Below are positions 1 to 11,053 of a stretch of 64,000 nucleotides of DNA, piece by piece (position 1 is the stretch's first letter; each line of letters opens with the position of its first letter). Below the pieces are notes generated by a model. That model was not told where the DNA came from. It saw only the letters and a list, made by a program, of their open reading frames with translations, and did no database searches. Source of the DNA: Sulfitobacter sabulilitoris. GTDB lineage: Bacteria > Pseudomonadota > Alphaproteobacteria > Rhodobacterales > Rhodobacteraceae. The stretch lies in NCBI RefSeq assembly GCF_005887615.1, contig NZ_VANS01000001.1, positions 1,289,415 through 1,353,414 of the forward strand. The letters are read 5' to 3'. The translations under genes and the position numbers were made by a program.

Positions 1-37
1 AGGTGATGAAAACGTCGCGGTTCATGGTCAATGGCAT
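1..37 (-). CDS. BKACE-family (3-keto-5-aminohexanoate cleavage) protein, N-terminal 12 codons only
   Basis: Only the start of this gene lies in the window; it runs off the left edge. The twelve visible codons read MPLTMNRDVFIT, which resembles the usual N-terminus of BKACE enzymes (beta-keto acid plus acetyl-CoA cleavage; in carnitine breakdown the dehydrocarnitine-cleaving enzyme). A second in-frame ATG at 25 could be the true start. It is divergent from the GlxA-family regulator at 120, the arrangement known for carnitine catabolic genes and their regulator CdhR. The call rests on a very short stretch and on context, so it is tentative. Confidence 0.45.
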   Translation of the reverse strand, partial: MPLTMNRDVFIT

Positions 38-119
38 CTGTGGCCCTCCGATCGGATGAATTGGCCGCAGTCTGCCGCAGATGGACAGGCGTCACTTTAT
101 GCAATACGAAAATGACTTT

Positions 120-1064
120 ATGAAATCCGTAGAAATCACGCGCACCACCGTTCTGGTTCTCGATGCCTGTAACACGCTGAGTTTCGCCGCCGCCGTGGAC
201 CCGATGCGTGCGGCCAACCGGCAGGCGGGGCGGATGCTTTTCGACTGGCGCTTTGCCACGCCCGACGACCGGCCCGTGCGTTTGACCAGCGGGCTCGAAG
301 TGCCTGCCGCCCCCCTCAACCGGGTAGAGCGGTGCGACCTTCTGCTGATCGTGGCGGGTTTCGATCTGGACCGGCAATCGACGCCTGCGCTCAACGCCAG
401 CCTGCGGCGGCTGGCCGGATCACGGACCACGGTGGCCGGCATCGACGGCGGCCCGTGGGTGATGGCGCGCGCCGGGTTGCTGGACGGGCACGGCGCCACC
501 ACCCATTGGGAGGATCTGGATCGCTTTGCGCAATGTTTTCCCCAGGTTGACCTGGTCAATGCGCGCTATCACGTCTCGGGCGACCGGATCACCAGCGGTG
601 GCGCCGCGCCCGCGATCGAAATGATGCTGCACCTCATCGGCGCGCGGCACGGGGCGGCGCTCGCGGCAAAGATTGCGGGCAGTTTCATCTACGATGCCAC
701 CGCCGCCGCCACCCGGCCGCAAACCCGCCGGGGCGCCGGCCCGCGCCATTCGCCCCTGACGGCGCGCGCGCAGGCGATCATGGAACGCGCGCTGGACGAT
801 CCGAAACCGATTGCCGCGATCGCCCGCGACCTCGGTCAAAGCCCGCGGGCGCTGCAACTGCTGTTCCGCGCGCGGCTTGGCACGACGCCGCAGGGGCATT
901 ACCTGTCGCTCCGCCTGGCCGAGGCGCAGCGGCTGGTCACGCAGACCGACAGGCCCCTGCAAGAGGTCGCACTGGCCACGGGCTTTGCATCGCAATCCAG
1001 TTTCGCCCGCGCCTACCGTCACGCCTTTGGCGGATCCGCCCGGCAGGCGCGCCGCGGTCAGTAA
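120..1064 (+). CDS. GlxA-family transcriptional regulator (DJ-1/PfpI-like plus AraC HTH), possible CdhR
   Basis: A 314-residue regulator. Residues about 5-190 form a class I glutamine amidotransferase-like (DJ-1/PfpI) domain, which in this family is a ligand-sensing fold without amidotransferase activity. Residues about 215-312 hold a two-helix-turn-helix AraC domain, with the second HTH around 'EVALATGFASQSSFARAYR'. ATG at 120 is preferred over an in-frame ATG at 81 because family members begin just before the first beta strand (TTVLVLDACNT). It is divergent from a BKACE-type gene, so by analogy with Pseudomonas CdhR it may activate carnitine catabolism; the effector itself cannot be read from sequence. 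Its last 7 nt overlap the converging aldo/keto reductase gene. Confidence 0.85.
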   Translation: MKSVEITRTTVLVLDACNTLSFAAAVDPMRAANRQAGRMLFDWRFATPDDRPVRLTSGLEVPAAPLNRVERCDLLLIVAGFDLDRQSTPALNASLRRLAGSRTTVAGIDGGPWVMARAGLLDGHGATTHWEDLDRFAQCFPQVDLVNARYHVSGDRITSGGAAPAIEMMLHLIGARHGAALAAKIAGSFIYDATAAATRPQTRRGAGPRHSPLTARAQAIMERALDDPKPIAAIARDLGQSPRALQLLFRARLGTTPQGHYLSLRLAEAQRLVTQTDRPLQEVALATGFASQSSFARAYRHAFGGSARQARRGQ

Positions 1065-2101
1065 GGCATGGGATGCGCACGGTGCGCGGTGTCGATCTCG
1101 GCCATGACCTCTTCCGAGAGGGTCACATCGACCGCCCCCAGAGCCACCTCAAGTTGGTCCATCGTGGTCGATCCGAAGATCACCGAGGTCATGAAGAGCC
1201 GCGTCAGGCACCACGCCAGCGCCATCTGCGACGGGTCGAGCCCATGCCGCCGCGCGATGTCGAGATAGGCATCGACCGCCGCAAAGGCGCGGTCGGTCTT
1301 GCGCCCGCCCAGATCGCCGTTGAGCGACATGCGCGAGCCATCCGGGATCGCGCCACCCTGGTACTTGCCCGTCAGCAGGCCCGCCGCCAGCGGCGAAAAC
1401 GACAAAAGCCCGACATCCTCGTTCACGCAGGTTTCGGCGAGATCGGTATCGGCCATCCGGCACATCAGCGAATACTCGTTCTGGATCGACGCGACGCGCG
1501 GCCCGCCCGCCCGCGCGGCGGCCTCGACCCACTGGGTCGTGCCCCAGGCGCTTTCGTTGGACAGACCGAAGGCCCGGATCGTGCCCCGCTCCACCTCGCG
1601 CTGCAGCGCGCCCAGCGCGTCCTCCATGTGGGCAATCGTGTCGGCCCGGTTCTGGCCGGAGGGATCGAATGTCCAGTTCTTGCGAAACATGTAGCTGCCG
1701 CGATTGGGCCAGTGAAACTGATACAGATCGATGTAATCTGTCTTGAGCCGCCGCAGCGACCCTTCGATCGCCTCCGGGATCGTCTGTGACGTGATCGGCG
1801 CACCGTCGCGGACCGCCGCCAGCCCTTCACCCGAATGTTTGGTCGCCAGCACGACATCGCCGCGCCGGCCGTCCCGTTCGAACCACAGGCCGATGATCCG
1901 CTCTGTCCGACCGATGGTTTCTGCGCTGACCGGGTTCACCGGGTACATTTCTGCGGTATCGATAAAATTGATGCCCGCCATCAGCGCGCGGTCGATCTGG
2001 TCGTGGCCCTCCTCGGCGGTGTTCTGCGTGCCCCAGGTCATCGACCCCAGACACAGTTCGGACACCTCGATACCGGTACGGCCCAGCGGGTTCATCTTCA
2101 T
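1058..2101 (-). CDS. Tas/YajO-type NADP-dependent aldo/keto reductase
   Basis: A 347-residue (beta/alpha)8 oxidoreductase. The catalytic tetrad is visible: Asp and Tyr in FIDTAEMYP, Lys in VLATKHSG, His in YQFHWPNR. The C-terminal FGSTTMDQLE segment is the NADP(H) phosphate-binding region of the superfamily. The length and the long insertion after the active-site His match E. coli Tas (346 residues). The start at 2101 has a second ATG two codons in (MKMNPLGRTG); both are possible. The frame stays open upstream but that part is low-complexity Arg/Gln-rich and antisense to the next gene, so it is not coding. The physiological substrate is unknown; family members reduce aldehydes and ketones. 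Confidence 0.9.
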   Translation of the reverse strand: MKMNPLGRTGIEVSELCLGSMTWGTQNTAEEGHDQIDRALMAGINFIDTAEMYPVNPVSAETIGRTERIIGLWFERDGRRGDVVLATKHSGEGLAAVRDGAPITSQTIPEAIEGSLRRLKTDYIDLYQFHWPNRGSYMFRKNWTFDPSGQNRADTIAHMEDALGALQREVERGTIRAFGLSNESAWGTTQWVEAAARAGGPRVASIQNEYSLMCRMADTDLAETCVNEDVGLLSFSPLAAGLLTGKYQGGAIPDGSRMSLNGDLGGRKTDRAFAAVDAYLDIARRHGLDPSQMALAWCLTRLFMTSVIFGSTTMDQLEVALGAVDVTLSEEVMAEIDTAHRAHPMPY

Positions 2102-2224
2102 GGTGTTTTCCTTTGGCAATTCGCGCGCCACCCTAGTGCGCCCACCGCCTGTGGCAAGCGGGTTTCCCGAGCAGACCACGATTCCAGACTTGAGAACATT
2201 TGCGGAACATCGTAGAATTTTCAC

Positions 2225-2842
2225 ATGACGATCCCTGCCTCCCTCCTCACCCGCAGGCCCGCGCGGCAAGGCCCTGCCGTCTCGCTCCTGCCGGATGAGG
2301 CAGAGCTGTCGCTGGTCCTGTCGCGCGTCCACGAAGCCTGCGGGCCCGCGCGCCGCACGCTTGCGCTGTGGCTCGCGGCGCGGACCACGGGGCCGGTGAT
2401 CTGGATCGCGCCGGAGTGGGGCCCCGACCGGCTGCATGCCGACGGGGTGATGCGGCTCATCGATCCTGCACGCCTGATCTTCGTGCACCCCAAACGCCCC
2501 GAGGACCTGTTGTGGAGCATGGAGGAGGTGCTGCGCGCGGGCGCCGTGGCACTGGCGGTGGCCGACCTGCCGGGCCTGCCCGGCCTGACGCCGGTGCGGC
2601 GCATGCACCTGGCCGCCGAAACCGGCACGCAGGAAGGCCAGCACGCGCCACTGGGTCTGTTGCTGACCCCCGGCACGGGCGGCGCGCAGGGGGTCGAGAC
2701 ACGTTGGCACCTGGCCGGGGCGCATCAGGGCAAGGCGCCCGGCTGGCGGCTGGAGCGGCTGCGCGCCCGCACCGCCCCGCGCAAAAGCTGGACGCTGGCG
2801 CAGGGCGGCGCGCAAGGGCAATTGCACATCGCGCAGGCGTGA
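2225..2842 (+). CDS. ImuA-like (RecA/SulA-related) protein
   Basis: A 205-residue protein that I recognise weakly as ImuA-like. ImuA proteins are RecA-fold relatives that work with the Y-family polymerase ImuB and DnaE2 in mutagenic repair. Supporting features are the length, the hydrophobic strand GPVIWIAP followed by a WGPDRLHADGV helix, the IFVHPKRPEDLLWSMEEVL segment resembling a RecA core strand/helix pair, and the late LLLTP strand. No Walker A loop is present, as is usual for ImuA. Unusually there is no imuB or dnaE2 next to it: a yceI-type gene follows 59 nt downstream. It is divergent from the aldo/keto reductase. Confidence 0.45.
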   Translation: MTIPASLLTRRPARQGPAVSLLPDEAELSLVLSRVHEACGPARRTLALWLAARTTGPVIWIAPEWGPDRLHADGVMRLIDPARLIFVHPKRPEDLLWSMEEVLRAGAVALAVADLPGLPGLTPVRRMHLAAETGTQEGQHAPLGLLLTPGTGGAQGVETRWHLAGAHQGKAPGWRLERLRARTAPRKSWTLAQGGAQGQLHIAQA

Positions 2843-2901
2843 CACCTGTTGCCGCGCCGTTTTCGCGCTATATTGGCAGGAACACCCGGAAAGATCCGCC
2901 C

Positions 2902-3495
2902 ATGCGCGCCCTCATGCCTCGTCGTGCGTTCCTGCTCTGCGCACTGGCAGCGGCCAGCCCCGTGCAGGCCGCGCCGCGCGATTACGTTCTCTCGCCGCAA
3001 GCCTCGCAGATATCGTTTGTCTTCACGCTCAACGGCAGTCCGCAAGTCGGAACCGCGCCGGTCGCCAGCGCCGATCTGCGCGTCGACCCCGCCAACCTTG
3101 CCGCCTCCACCGCCGATGTGCGGGCCGACATCAGCCGCGCGAGAACCGGCCTGGTCTTTGCCACGCAGGCGCTCAAGAGCCGCGACGTGCTGGATGCGGC
3201 CAGATACCCGATCGTGCGCTTCGTCTCGACCAGCATCCAACTGGGCCGCAAGGGGCGTATTTCCGGCGGAGCGACCATCACCGGCCGACTGACCCTGCGC
3301 GGCGTCACCCGGCCCCTGCGCCTGAACGCGACGCTGACGCGCCCGGCAGGCACCGCGCCGGACGATCTGTCAATACTCAACATCCACCTCACCGGCGCGC
3401 TCAGCCGCAGCGCCTATGGGGCCAGCGGCTTTGCCGATCTGGTGGCCGACCGCGTCGATCTGGACATTCGCGCCCAGATCCGCGCGCGGGGCTGA
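2902..3495 (+). CDS. YceI-family periplasmic lipid-binding-like protein
   Basis: A 197-residue secreted protein. An Arg-rich start, a hydrophobic core (AFLLCALAAASP) and a VQA-A cleavage site make a signal peptide of about 24 residues. The mature part has the YceI lipocalin-like beta-barrel pattern: DYVLSPQASQISFVFTLNG at the start, a central DARYPIVRFVSTSI strand, and GRLTLRGVTRPLRLNATL near the end. YceI proteins bind isoprenoid or fatty-acyl ligands in the periplasm. ATG at 2902 is chosen because it gives a complete signal peptide; the longer upstream frame overlaps the preceding gene. Ligand and role here are unknown. Confidence 0.85.
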   Translation: MRALMPRRAFLLCALAAASPVQAAPRDYVLSPQASQISFVFTLNGSPQVGTAPVASADLRVDPANLAASTADVRADISRARTGLVFATQALKSRDVLDAARYPIVRFVSTSIQLGRKGRISGGATITGRLTLRGVTRPLRLNATLTRPAGTAPDDLSILNIHLTGALSRSAYGASGFADLVADRVDLDIRAQIRARG

Positions 3496-3574
3496 ATCAG
3501 AAGGCTGAAAAGCGACGCGATTTGTCGATTAACCGCTTGGTCCGCACACCAATTCCGGACAGAGTGGCCGGGAT

Positions 3575-4804
3575 ATGCGCCTGCTCATTTCCTTTGCCGC
3601 CTTGTTCTTGTCTGCGATCCTGTTGCAGCTGTCCTCGGGCGGCGTGGGGCCACTGGATGCCTTGTCAGGCCTTGTCCTCGATTTCTCGCGGCAAGAGATC
3701 GGGATGTTGGGTTCGGCGCATTTCCTGGGTTTTTTCATCGGTTGCTGGTGGGCGCCGCGCCTGATGGGCAGCGTCGGCCACAGCCGCGCATTCGCCACCT
3801 TCACCGCCGCCGGATCGATCGGGCTTATGTCGCACATGCTGGTGGTCGACCCCTACGCCTGGGCGCTGATGCGCGTGGGCTCGGGCCTGTGCGTGGCGGG
3901 GTGCTACACGGTGATCGAGGCCTGGCTGCAAGCCAAGGTCACGAACAAGACGCGCGGTCGCACGATGGGCGTCTACCGGGTGGTAGACATGAGCGGATCG
4001 CTGGCGGCGCAGATGATCATCAGCGTGCTCGCCCCGGCGTCCTACGTCTCTTACAATCTGCTGGCCATCATATGCTGCGCGGCGCTTTTGCCGCTGACGC
4101 TGACCACGGTCCAGCAACCCGAAACCCCCGCATCGCCACGCCTGCGGCCCCGTCTTGCCGTCGATCGCTCGCCTCTTGCCGCCGCCGGCGTGGTCGTCGC
4201 CGCCCTGTCGAGCGCGTCATTTCGCATGGTCGGTCCGGTCTATGGGCAGGAGGTCGGCCTGAGCACGGACCAGATCGCCTGGTTCCTGTCGGCCTTCGTG
4301 CTGGGCGGCGCGCTGGCGCAATACCCGGTGGGGTGGCTGGCGGACAAGTTCGACCGGCGCTGGGTTCTGATCTGGCTCTCGGTGGCGGCTATCGCATCCA
4401 GCGGCGTCACGATTTCCGCCTCGGGCCTTGGCACGGAGGGCATCATGCTGTCGGCCGGGCTGTTCGGCCTGACGACCTTTCCGATCTACTCGGTCGCCGC
4501 CGCGCACGCCCATGATTTCGCCAGCGCGGACGAACGGGTCGAGTTGTCGGCGGCACTGATGTTCTTTTTCGCCGTGGGCGCCATCGCGGCCCCTTTCATC
4601 GCCTCGGTGCTGATCGAAAATTTCGGGCCCGGCGCGCTGTTCACGATGATTGGTGCGGGGCATGCGGTGCTGGTGGTCTTTGGCCTGACACGCATGCGCG
4701 CGCGCCCCACCCCGCGCGAACGGACCCGCTATATCTACGCCCCGCGCACCAGCTTCCTGATCGGGCGGCTCACGCAACGCATCCGCAACCGCAGCGACGA
4801 CTGA
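3575..4804 (+). CDS. MFS transporter, YcaD-like
   Basis: A 409-residue inner-membrane permease with twelve predicted hydrophobic helices split by a polar loop around residues 180-205. The family signature between TM2 and TM3 is degenerate (WAPRLMGSVGHSRAF), while the second-half copy is clear (GWLADKFDRRWVLI). Helix 4 carries RVGSGLCVAGCYTVIEAWLQAK, typical of the YcaD/sugar-efflux-like branch whose substrates are mostly unknown. It sits alone between yceI and metG on the same strand with short gaps, so co-transcription is possible. Substrate cannot be inferred. Confidence 0.85.
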   Translation: MRLLISFAALFLSAILLQLSSGGVGPLDALSGLVLDFSRQEIGMLGSAHFLGFFIGCWWAPRLMGSVGHSRAFATFTAAGSIGLMSHMLVVDPYAWALMRVGSGLCVAGCYTVIEAWLQAKVTNKTRGRTMGVYRVVDMSGSLAAQMIISVLAPASYVSYNLLAIICCAALLPLTLTTVQQPETPASPRLRPRLAVDRSPLAAAGVVVAALSSASFRMVGPVYGQEVGLSTDQIAWFLSAFVLGGALAQYPVGWLADKFDRRWVLIWLSVAAIASSGVTISASGLGTEGIMLSAGLFGLTTFPIYSVAAAHAHDFASADERVELSAALMFFFAVGAIAAPFIASVLIENFGPGALFTMIGAGHAVLVVFGLTRMRARPTPRERTRYIYAPRTSFLIGRLTQRIRNRSDD

Positions 4805-4867
4805 ACGGCTGGCCCCCGGCCCGCGCCCCTGCTAAAGCAGCGAGACCCGCAGACCAAAGGCCACAGC

Positions 4868-6586
<1,719 letters not shown>

Positions 6587-6675
6587 TCCGCGACGCCCGC
6601 AGGCAGCGCCGAGGCCGCGCGCCCCATGAGCGCGGGCACTGTGTCTCCGGGCCCTTGCGACCGTGGCGGCACCGC

Positions 6676-9273
6676 CTAGAACTCCTCCCATCCGGCGTCG
6701 ATGTCGGACGCGGGCTCTTCTTTGCGTGCCGCGTTGCCATGCGCAACCGGCACGGCGGCGGCAGTGCGCCTGGGCGCGGGGGCAGCCGACCGTATCGGTG
6801 TGACCGTGCCGCGTCCGTGCGTGCCGTCGGAGGGATCAAGTCTGAACCGCGCCACAGCCGCGGCAAGCGCATCCGCCTCGGCGGTCAATGCGTGGCTCGC
6901 GGCGGTCGTTTCCTCGAACATCGCGGCGTTTTGCTGGGTCACGTGATCCAGTTCGTTCACCGCCGTATTGATCTCGTTCAGGCCGCCGGATTGTTCGCGC
7001 GCCGATGTCGCGATCCCCGAAACCCGCTTCGAAATTTCCGACACCGAGGTCACGATGGACGCCAGCGCGGCACCGGTGCGATCGACAAGGTCGACACCCT
7101 GCTGGACCTGATCGCCCGAGCTCGAGATCAGCGCGTTGATCTCACGCGCGGCGTCGGAGGAACGTTGCGCCAGCGCACGCACTTCCGTAGCCACGACCGC
7201 AAATCCGCGTCCGGCTTCGCCTGCGCGGGCCGCCTCCACCCCCGCGTTGAGCGCCAGCAAGTTGGTTTGAAACGCGATATCGTCGATGACCGAAGTGATC
7301 TTTGAGATTTCCTGCGACGAGCTTTTGATACCGTCCATCGCCTCGATGGCGCGGCGCGCCACGTCGCCGCCCTGTTCCGCGTTCTGTTGCGCCTCCGCGG
7401 ACATCTTGCTCGCGTCGTCGGCCCCCTCGGCGGCAGACCGGACCGACGTCGTCAACTCGTCCAGCGCCGCCGCGGTCTCCTCCAGCGTCGCGGCCTGCTT
7501 TTCGGTGCGGCGCGACAGATCGTCTGCCGCACTGGTGATCTCGCTCGTCTCGTTGCGGATCGAATCGGCGTTTTGCATCACGGTCCCCACCGCATCGCGC
7601 AGCGACATCACGGCGGCGTTGAAATCCTGTCGCAGCTTTTCGTACTCCGGCGGGAACTGCGCCATGATATCGGTGGTCAGATCTCCTTCAGACAGGTTGG
7701 TCAGGGCCACGCCCAGGGCCGATACAACCTGCTTTTGTTCATCCGCGACGCGCGCCTGATCCTTTTCGGCCTTGCGGATCGCCTCTTCATTGGCCGTGAC
7801 GTCGGTGCCGAGGAAAATACACCGTTCCGCACGCCCCTCTGCCGTCACCACCGAGGTGAAGCTGCCTTCCACCGTCAGCGGCCCAGGCCCCTCGTCGCGC
7901 AACATTTCGAACCGGCCATGCAACGGCGTTCCAGACAGCACTGCGGCCTGCAGTGAGTGCGCCGTCTTCTGGCCGCTGCGATCGGCCGAGATGACAGCGC
8001 CAAAAGCGCGCGTCAGGAGCAATTGCCGCGACGCGCCAATCAATTTGATCACATTGTCATTGGCATCACACAGCTGACCATTTGTATCGAATTCGACGCG
8101 CAGTTGATTGGCGTCGATGGTATCCAGCAACGCCGCATTGCGCTGCGCCTCGGTGCGGTCGCTCCATTCGATGACGGCGCCCATCATCTGCCCGGTCTCG
8201 TCCAGCGCCGCGTTCATCTTGATCCGAAGCCGCGCGTCGCCCACCGGCAGGTTGACAGTCAGCGGCAGCGCCGCCTCGCCCTCCGATTTCACGCGCGCAA
8301 GCGCCGCGTTCAGACCGCCGATCGCATCCAGGCTCGCACCGACCAGACGCTGCGGCGACACCCCCTGCCACTGCTGCGACAAGTCCGGCATCAGACTGTC
8401 CAGCAATTCCTCGCAAGCCGGGTTGACGAAAATGACGGAGAATCTTTCATCGACCATCATCATCGGCGCCGTTGATCCGCCGAAAGCGGCGCTTTTGAAC
8501 GCACTCTCGCGCGCGGCATCCTTGGCGGTCGACAACGCGTCGCGAAACATCGACAACCGCTTGGCGATACGGCCGATCTCATCCTTGCGACCGACATAAG
8601 GCACTTCGACGCCATAGTTTTCCTGCGACACTTCGCTCATGACCGCTTCAAGCCGCAACAACGGGTTGGACATGTAGCGCCGCAAGAAGGTCGCAGCGAT
8701 CACCAGGGCCGCCATCATGACACCGAACCCCATGAGAAGCGTGTTCATCCGGTTCGCCCTGAGTTGCGCCATCTGGAAATCCGGGCTCCAGCTGCTGACC
8801 ACGACACCGGCAAGGGCCTTGTCGGCGCCGAAAAAGGCGGGCATCGCAACGGTCAGACCATCGGAGGATACGGCGCCTGCGCCACTGGCAAGCGCTTGGC
8901 GCGCCAGATCTTCGGAGGCAGCCGTATCGAATGCGTCCTGTGCGGTGGAGTAGAGAACCTCGCCCGCGCTGTTGAACACAAGCGCGCCCGCCGCATCGGG
9001 GGCCGCGGCGTCGATCACGCCGTCCACGACTTCGGTCAGCGCGGCCACGTTCGAGAACTTGATCGCACCGCCCAGTTGCATGGCAAGCAATTCCGACACT
9101 TCGCTGGCGCGCTTGCCCAGTGCATCATGTGTCATCTGGCTCTTGGCGTTGGTTTCAAGCGCCTCGATCGTGGCCACGACAACCAGGACACAGGCCGCCA
9201 CGACAAACGTGCACTTGAAAAAAAGACTGTTGAACGGATTTGCCCGTGTCTTGAGCTTTGCAGTCAGCGTCAT
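6676..9273 (-). CDS. methyl-accepting chemotaxis protein with two PAS-like regions and C-terminal pentapeptide
   Basis: An 865-residue chemoreceptor. TM1 is about residues 18-42 and TM2 about 187-207, bracketing a periplasmic sensor of roughly 145 residues. A HAMP domain follows ([16 protein letters not shown]), then two PAS-like segments ([23 protein letters not shown] and [21 protein letters not shown]), a second HAMP-like region ([10 protein letters not shown]) and the signalling hairpin with tip [20 protein letters not shown]. The protein ends in GWEEF, which fits the xWxxF docking pentapeptide that tethers CheR and CheB. The internal start at 9273 ([10 protein letters not shown]) is chosen because the 22 residues upstream are not hydrophobic or conserved. 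No che genes are nearby, so this is an orphan receptor. Confidence 0.92.
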   Translation of the reverse strand: MTLTAKLKTRANPFNSLFFKCTFVVAACVLVVVATIEALETNAKSQMTHDALGKRASEVSELLAMQLGGAIKFSNVAALTEVVDGVIDAAAPDAAGALVFNSAGEVLYSTAQDAFDTAASEDLARQALASGAGAVSSDGLTVAMPAFFGADKALAGVVVSSWSPDFQMAQLRANRMNTLLMGFGVMMAALVIAATFLRRYMSNPLLRLEAVMSEVSQENYGVEVPYVGRKDEIGRIAKRLSMFRDALSTAKDAARESAFKSAAFGGSTAPMMMVDERFSVIFVNPACEELLDSLMPDLSQQWQGVSPQRLVGASLDAIGGLNAALARVKSEGEAALPLTVNLPVGDARLRIKMNAALDETGQMMGAVIEWSDRTEAQRNAALLDTIDANQLRVEFDTNGQLCDANDNVIKLIGASRQLLLTRAFGAVISADRSGQKTAHSLQAAVLSGTPLHGRFEMLRDEGPGPLTVEGSFTSVVTAEGRAERCIFLGTDVTANEEAIRKAEKDQARVADEQKQVVSALGVALTNLSEGDLTTDIMAQFPPEYEKLRQDFNAAVMSLRDAVGTVMQNADSIRNETSEITSAADDLSRRTEKQAATLEETAAALDELTTSVRSAAEGADDASKMSAEAQQNAEQGGDVARRAIEAMDGIKSSSQEISKITSVIDDIAFQTNLLALNAGVEAARAGEAGRGFAVVATEVRALAQRSSDAAREINALISSSGDQVQQGVDLVDRTGAALASIVTSVSEISKRVSGIATSAREQSGGLNEINTAVNELDHVTQQNAAMFEETTAASHALTAEADALAAAVARFRLDPSDGTHGRGTVTPIRSAAPAPRRTAAAVPVAHGNAARKEEPASDIDAGWEEF

Positions 9274-9575
9274 GCCGGTTCCCCTTGCGCATATGTTCGC
9301 ATCGGGGACGCATCGCACCCGTCCCCTCATCTGGTACACCTCTACAGCACGATGTCTTACGGTCGCCTTAATGACCTCTCATGCCCTGTCGCGGTGACTG
9401 GCCTGTCGGTCCTGGCGGCGGCAAAAGCAATCGGCCCACCACGAACGCGCCACAGCGCCACCCCTGACCGGGTAAGAATTCTCTTATTCAGATCAAATTG
9501 ATGCGGTGAGGACGAAGGGACGAAGCCGAGATCAAAACGGCCTTGAGCAGCCAACGTCGGCAGGTCAATGGGAAA
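9274..9575. other. intergenic gap, no gene seen
   Basis: About 300 nt between the chemoreceptor start and tRNA-Leu. No convincing reading frame or hairpin was found. It should hold the chemoreceptor promoter; the AT-rich stretch around 9477-9500 is the only obvious candidate region, and no clear -35/-10 pair could be assigned. Confidence 0.5.
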
Positions 9576-9662
9576 TGGTGCGGGCGGTGGGACTCGAACC
9601 CACACGGGGCTACGCCCCAACAGATTTTAAGTCTGGTATGTCTACCATTCCATCACGCCCGC
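9576..9662 (-). tRNA. tRNA-Leu (anticodon UAA)
   Basis: On the minus strand the acceptor GCGGGCG pairs with CGCCCGC, followed by discriminator A and an encoded CCA (9576-9578). The anticodon stem CAGA/TCTG encloses a loop with TAA at its centre, and the T arm contains GTTCGAGTC. A long variable arm with a GGGGC/GCCCC stem (about 9604-9619 region) is present, as expected for a class II leucine tRNA. This tRNA reads UUA and, by wobble, UUG codons. Confidence 0.95.
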
Positions 9663-9859
9663 ATCCGGCGCCGGCTTCTGGCCCCAGGGTTCCGGGTTTC
9701 AGCCCGGCCTGGACACCATCGCCTTGTCACGATGCCTTGTGTCGTATGCAGATACCGACAGCGTGACAAGGGCTTCGAGCGTTTTCTTCCCGGCCAGCGA
9801 TGCGGCTCCGCGAAGGCGCGCAGGACCGCATCGGACGGGCACGGCGGCCGATAGCCGGC

Positions 9860-10438
9860 TCAGAGCTCCTCGCCGACCGGCGCAAGCGGACCGCCATCGG
9901 CCAGCAGGAACCGTTCGGACAGCCACGGATTGTTGGCAAGCGCTTCGAGCAATTGGGTTCGCGCCTCGGGAATGCGGCCCAGTTGCATCAACGTCAGCGC
10001 CCGGCCCGATTGGGCCGCGACATGGGTGGGAGACAACCCAAGGGCGATATCCAGATCCACAAGCGCCTTGTCGTAATCCTCGCGCAGGTAGTGGATATAG
10101 GCGCGCTGGTTGAAGCCCTCGGCATAATCGGGGCAGTACTCGGCCAGCCGGTCGAAATCCTCGTACGCGCCGACGAAATCATAGCTATCGCGCCGGCGCA
10201 TCCCCCGGTCCAGCACCTCCTGCGCGGCCTCGTCAGGGGCGCGCAGCCAGACGCGCCACATGCGATCAGAGACCTCGCGGCCAGCCCGGTCATTCGGCGC
10301 GCGGCGGGCAAGATCGAACAGGTCAGTCAGCTCACTGGCATGATCCGCGGGCGGTGGGCACCCGTCGGCATGTGCCACGGACCCGAAAGACCCGGCGGCG
10401 ACAAGCGAAACGGCAAGTGAAAGGAGAATACGTTTCAT
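9860..10438 (-). CDS. secreted tetratricopeptide-repeat protein
   Basis: A 192-residue protein with a signal peptide (KRILLSLAVSLVAAG ... SVAHA, cleavage near residue 24). The rest contains two to three TPR-like helices pairs: YDFVGAYEDFDRLAEYCPDYAEGFNQRA, IHYLREDYDKALVDLDIALGLSPTHVAA and a third starting SGRALTLMQLGRIPEARTQL. TPRs are protein-interaction scaffolds, so it probably acts as a periplasmic adaptor; partners are unknown. It lies between tRNA-Leu and the putR regulator and is transcribed the same way as putR, 31 nt downstream, so it could be read through from putR. Confidence 0.75.
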   Translation of the reverse strand: MKRILLSLAVSLVAAGSFGSVAHADGCPPPADHASELTDLFDLARRAPNDRAGREVSDRMWRVWLRAPDEAAQEVLDRGMRRRDSYDFVGAYEDFDRLAEYCPDYAEGFNQRAYIHYLREDYDKALVDLDIALGLSPTHVAAQSGRALTLMQLGRIPEARTQLLEALANNPWLSERFLLADGGPLAPVGEEL

Positions 10439-10469
10439 GTGGTCGATGATGGCGCGGCCATTCCTTTGG

Positions 10470-10970
10470 TCAAGCGTTATCTGCCAGCATCGTTTCCTTC
10501 ACCGCTTCCATCGCGACATAGGTCGATGTTCCCGCGACATTGGGCAGAGCCGAGATCGTTTCCCCCAGGAACCGCCGATAGATCGCCATGTCGCGCGTGC
10601 GCACCTTGAGCAGGTAATCGAAATTTCCTGCAATCATGTGCGCCTGTTCGATTTCGGGGATCTTGATCACGGCGGCGTTGAAGGCCCGTAATGCCGCCTC
10701 TCGCGTGTCGCTGAGCCGCACCTCGACGAATGCGACATGATCGAGGCCCAGCAGGATCGGATCCAGAAGCGCCCGGTAGCCGATGATCACGCCGCTGTCT
10801 TCCAGCCGGCGCAGACGCGCTTGTGTGGGCGATTTGGACAAACCGATCCGTTTGGCCAGATCGGTGATGCTGATGCGCCCGTCCTCAGCCAGAACAGTCA
10901 GGATCGAGCGGTCGAATCGGTCGAGGTCCAATTGGTCGTTTTGCGTGTTTTTCTCTGAATTATGCGTCAT
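10470..10970 (-). CDS. putR: Lrp/AsnC-family proline regulator PutR
   Basis: A 166-residue Lrp-type regulator. An N-terminal winged helix (LDRFDRSILTVLAEDGRIS ... GLSKSPTQARLRRLE) is followed by a RAM ligand-binding domain (residues about 75-155). The divergent neighbour 83 nt away is putA, and in Rhodobacter and Agrobacterium the Lrp-type protein next to putA (PutR) activates it in response to proline. This placement, together with the absence of a DNA-binding domain in the adjacent PutA, supports the name. The operator must lie in 10971-11053. Confidence 0.88.
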   Translation of the reverse strand: MTHNSEKNTQNDQLDLDRFDRSILTVLAEDGRISITDLAKRIGLSKSPTQARLRRLEDSGVIIGYRALLDPILLGLDHVAFVEVRLSDTREAALRAFNAAVIKIPEIEQAHMIAGNFDYLLKVRTRDMAIYRRFLGETISALPNVAGTSTYVAMEAVKETMLADNA

Positions 10971-11053
10971 TTCGCCCGTCTAACCGGCTATCTTCAGGTA
11001 TCATGCCCGGCGCATAGGCGTTAGACTAGGACAAATTGAATTCGGAGGGCCCT

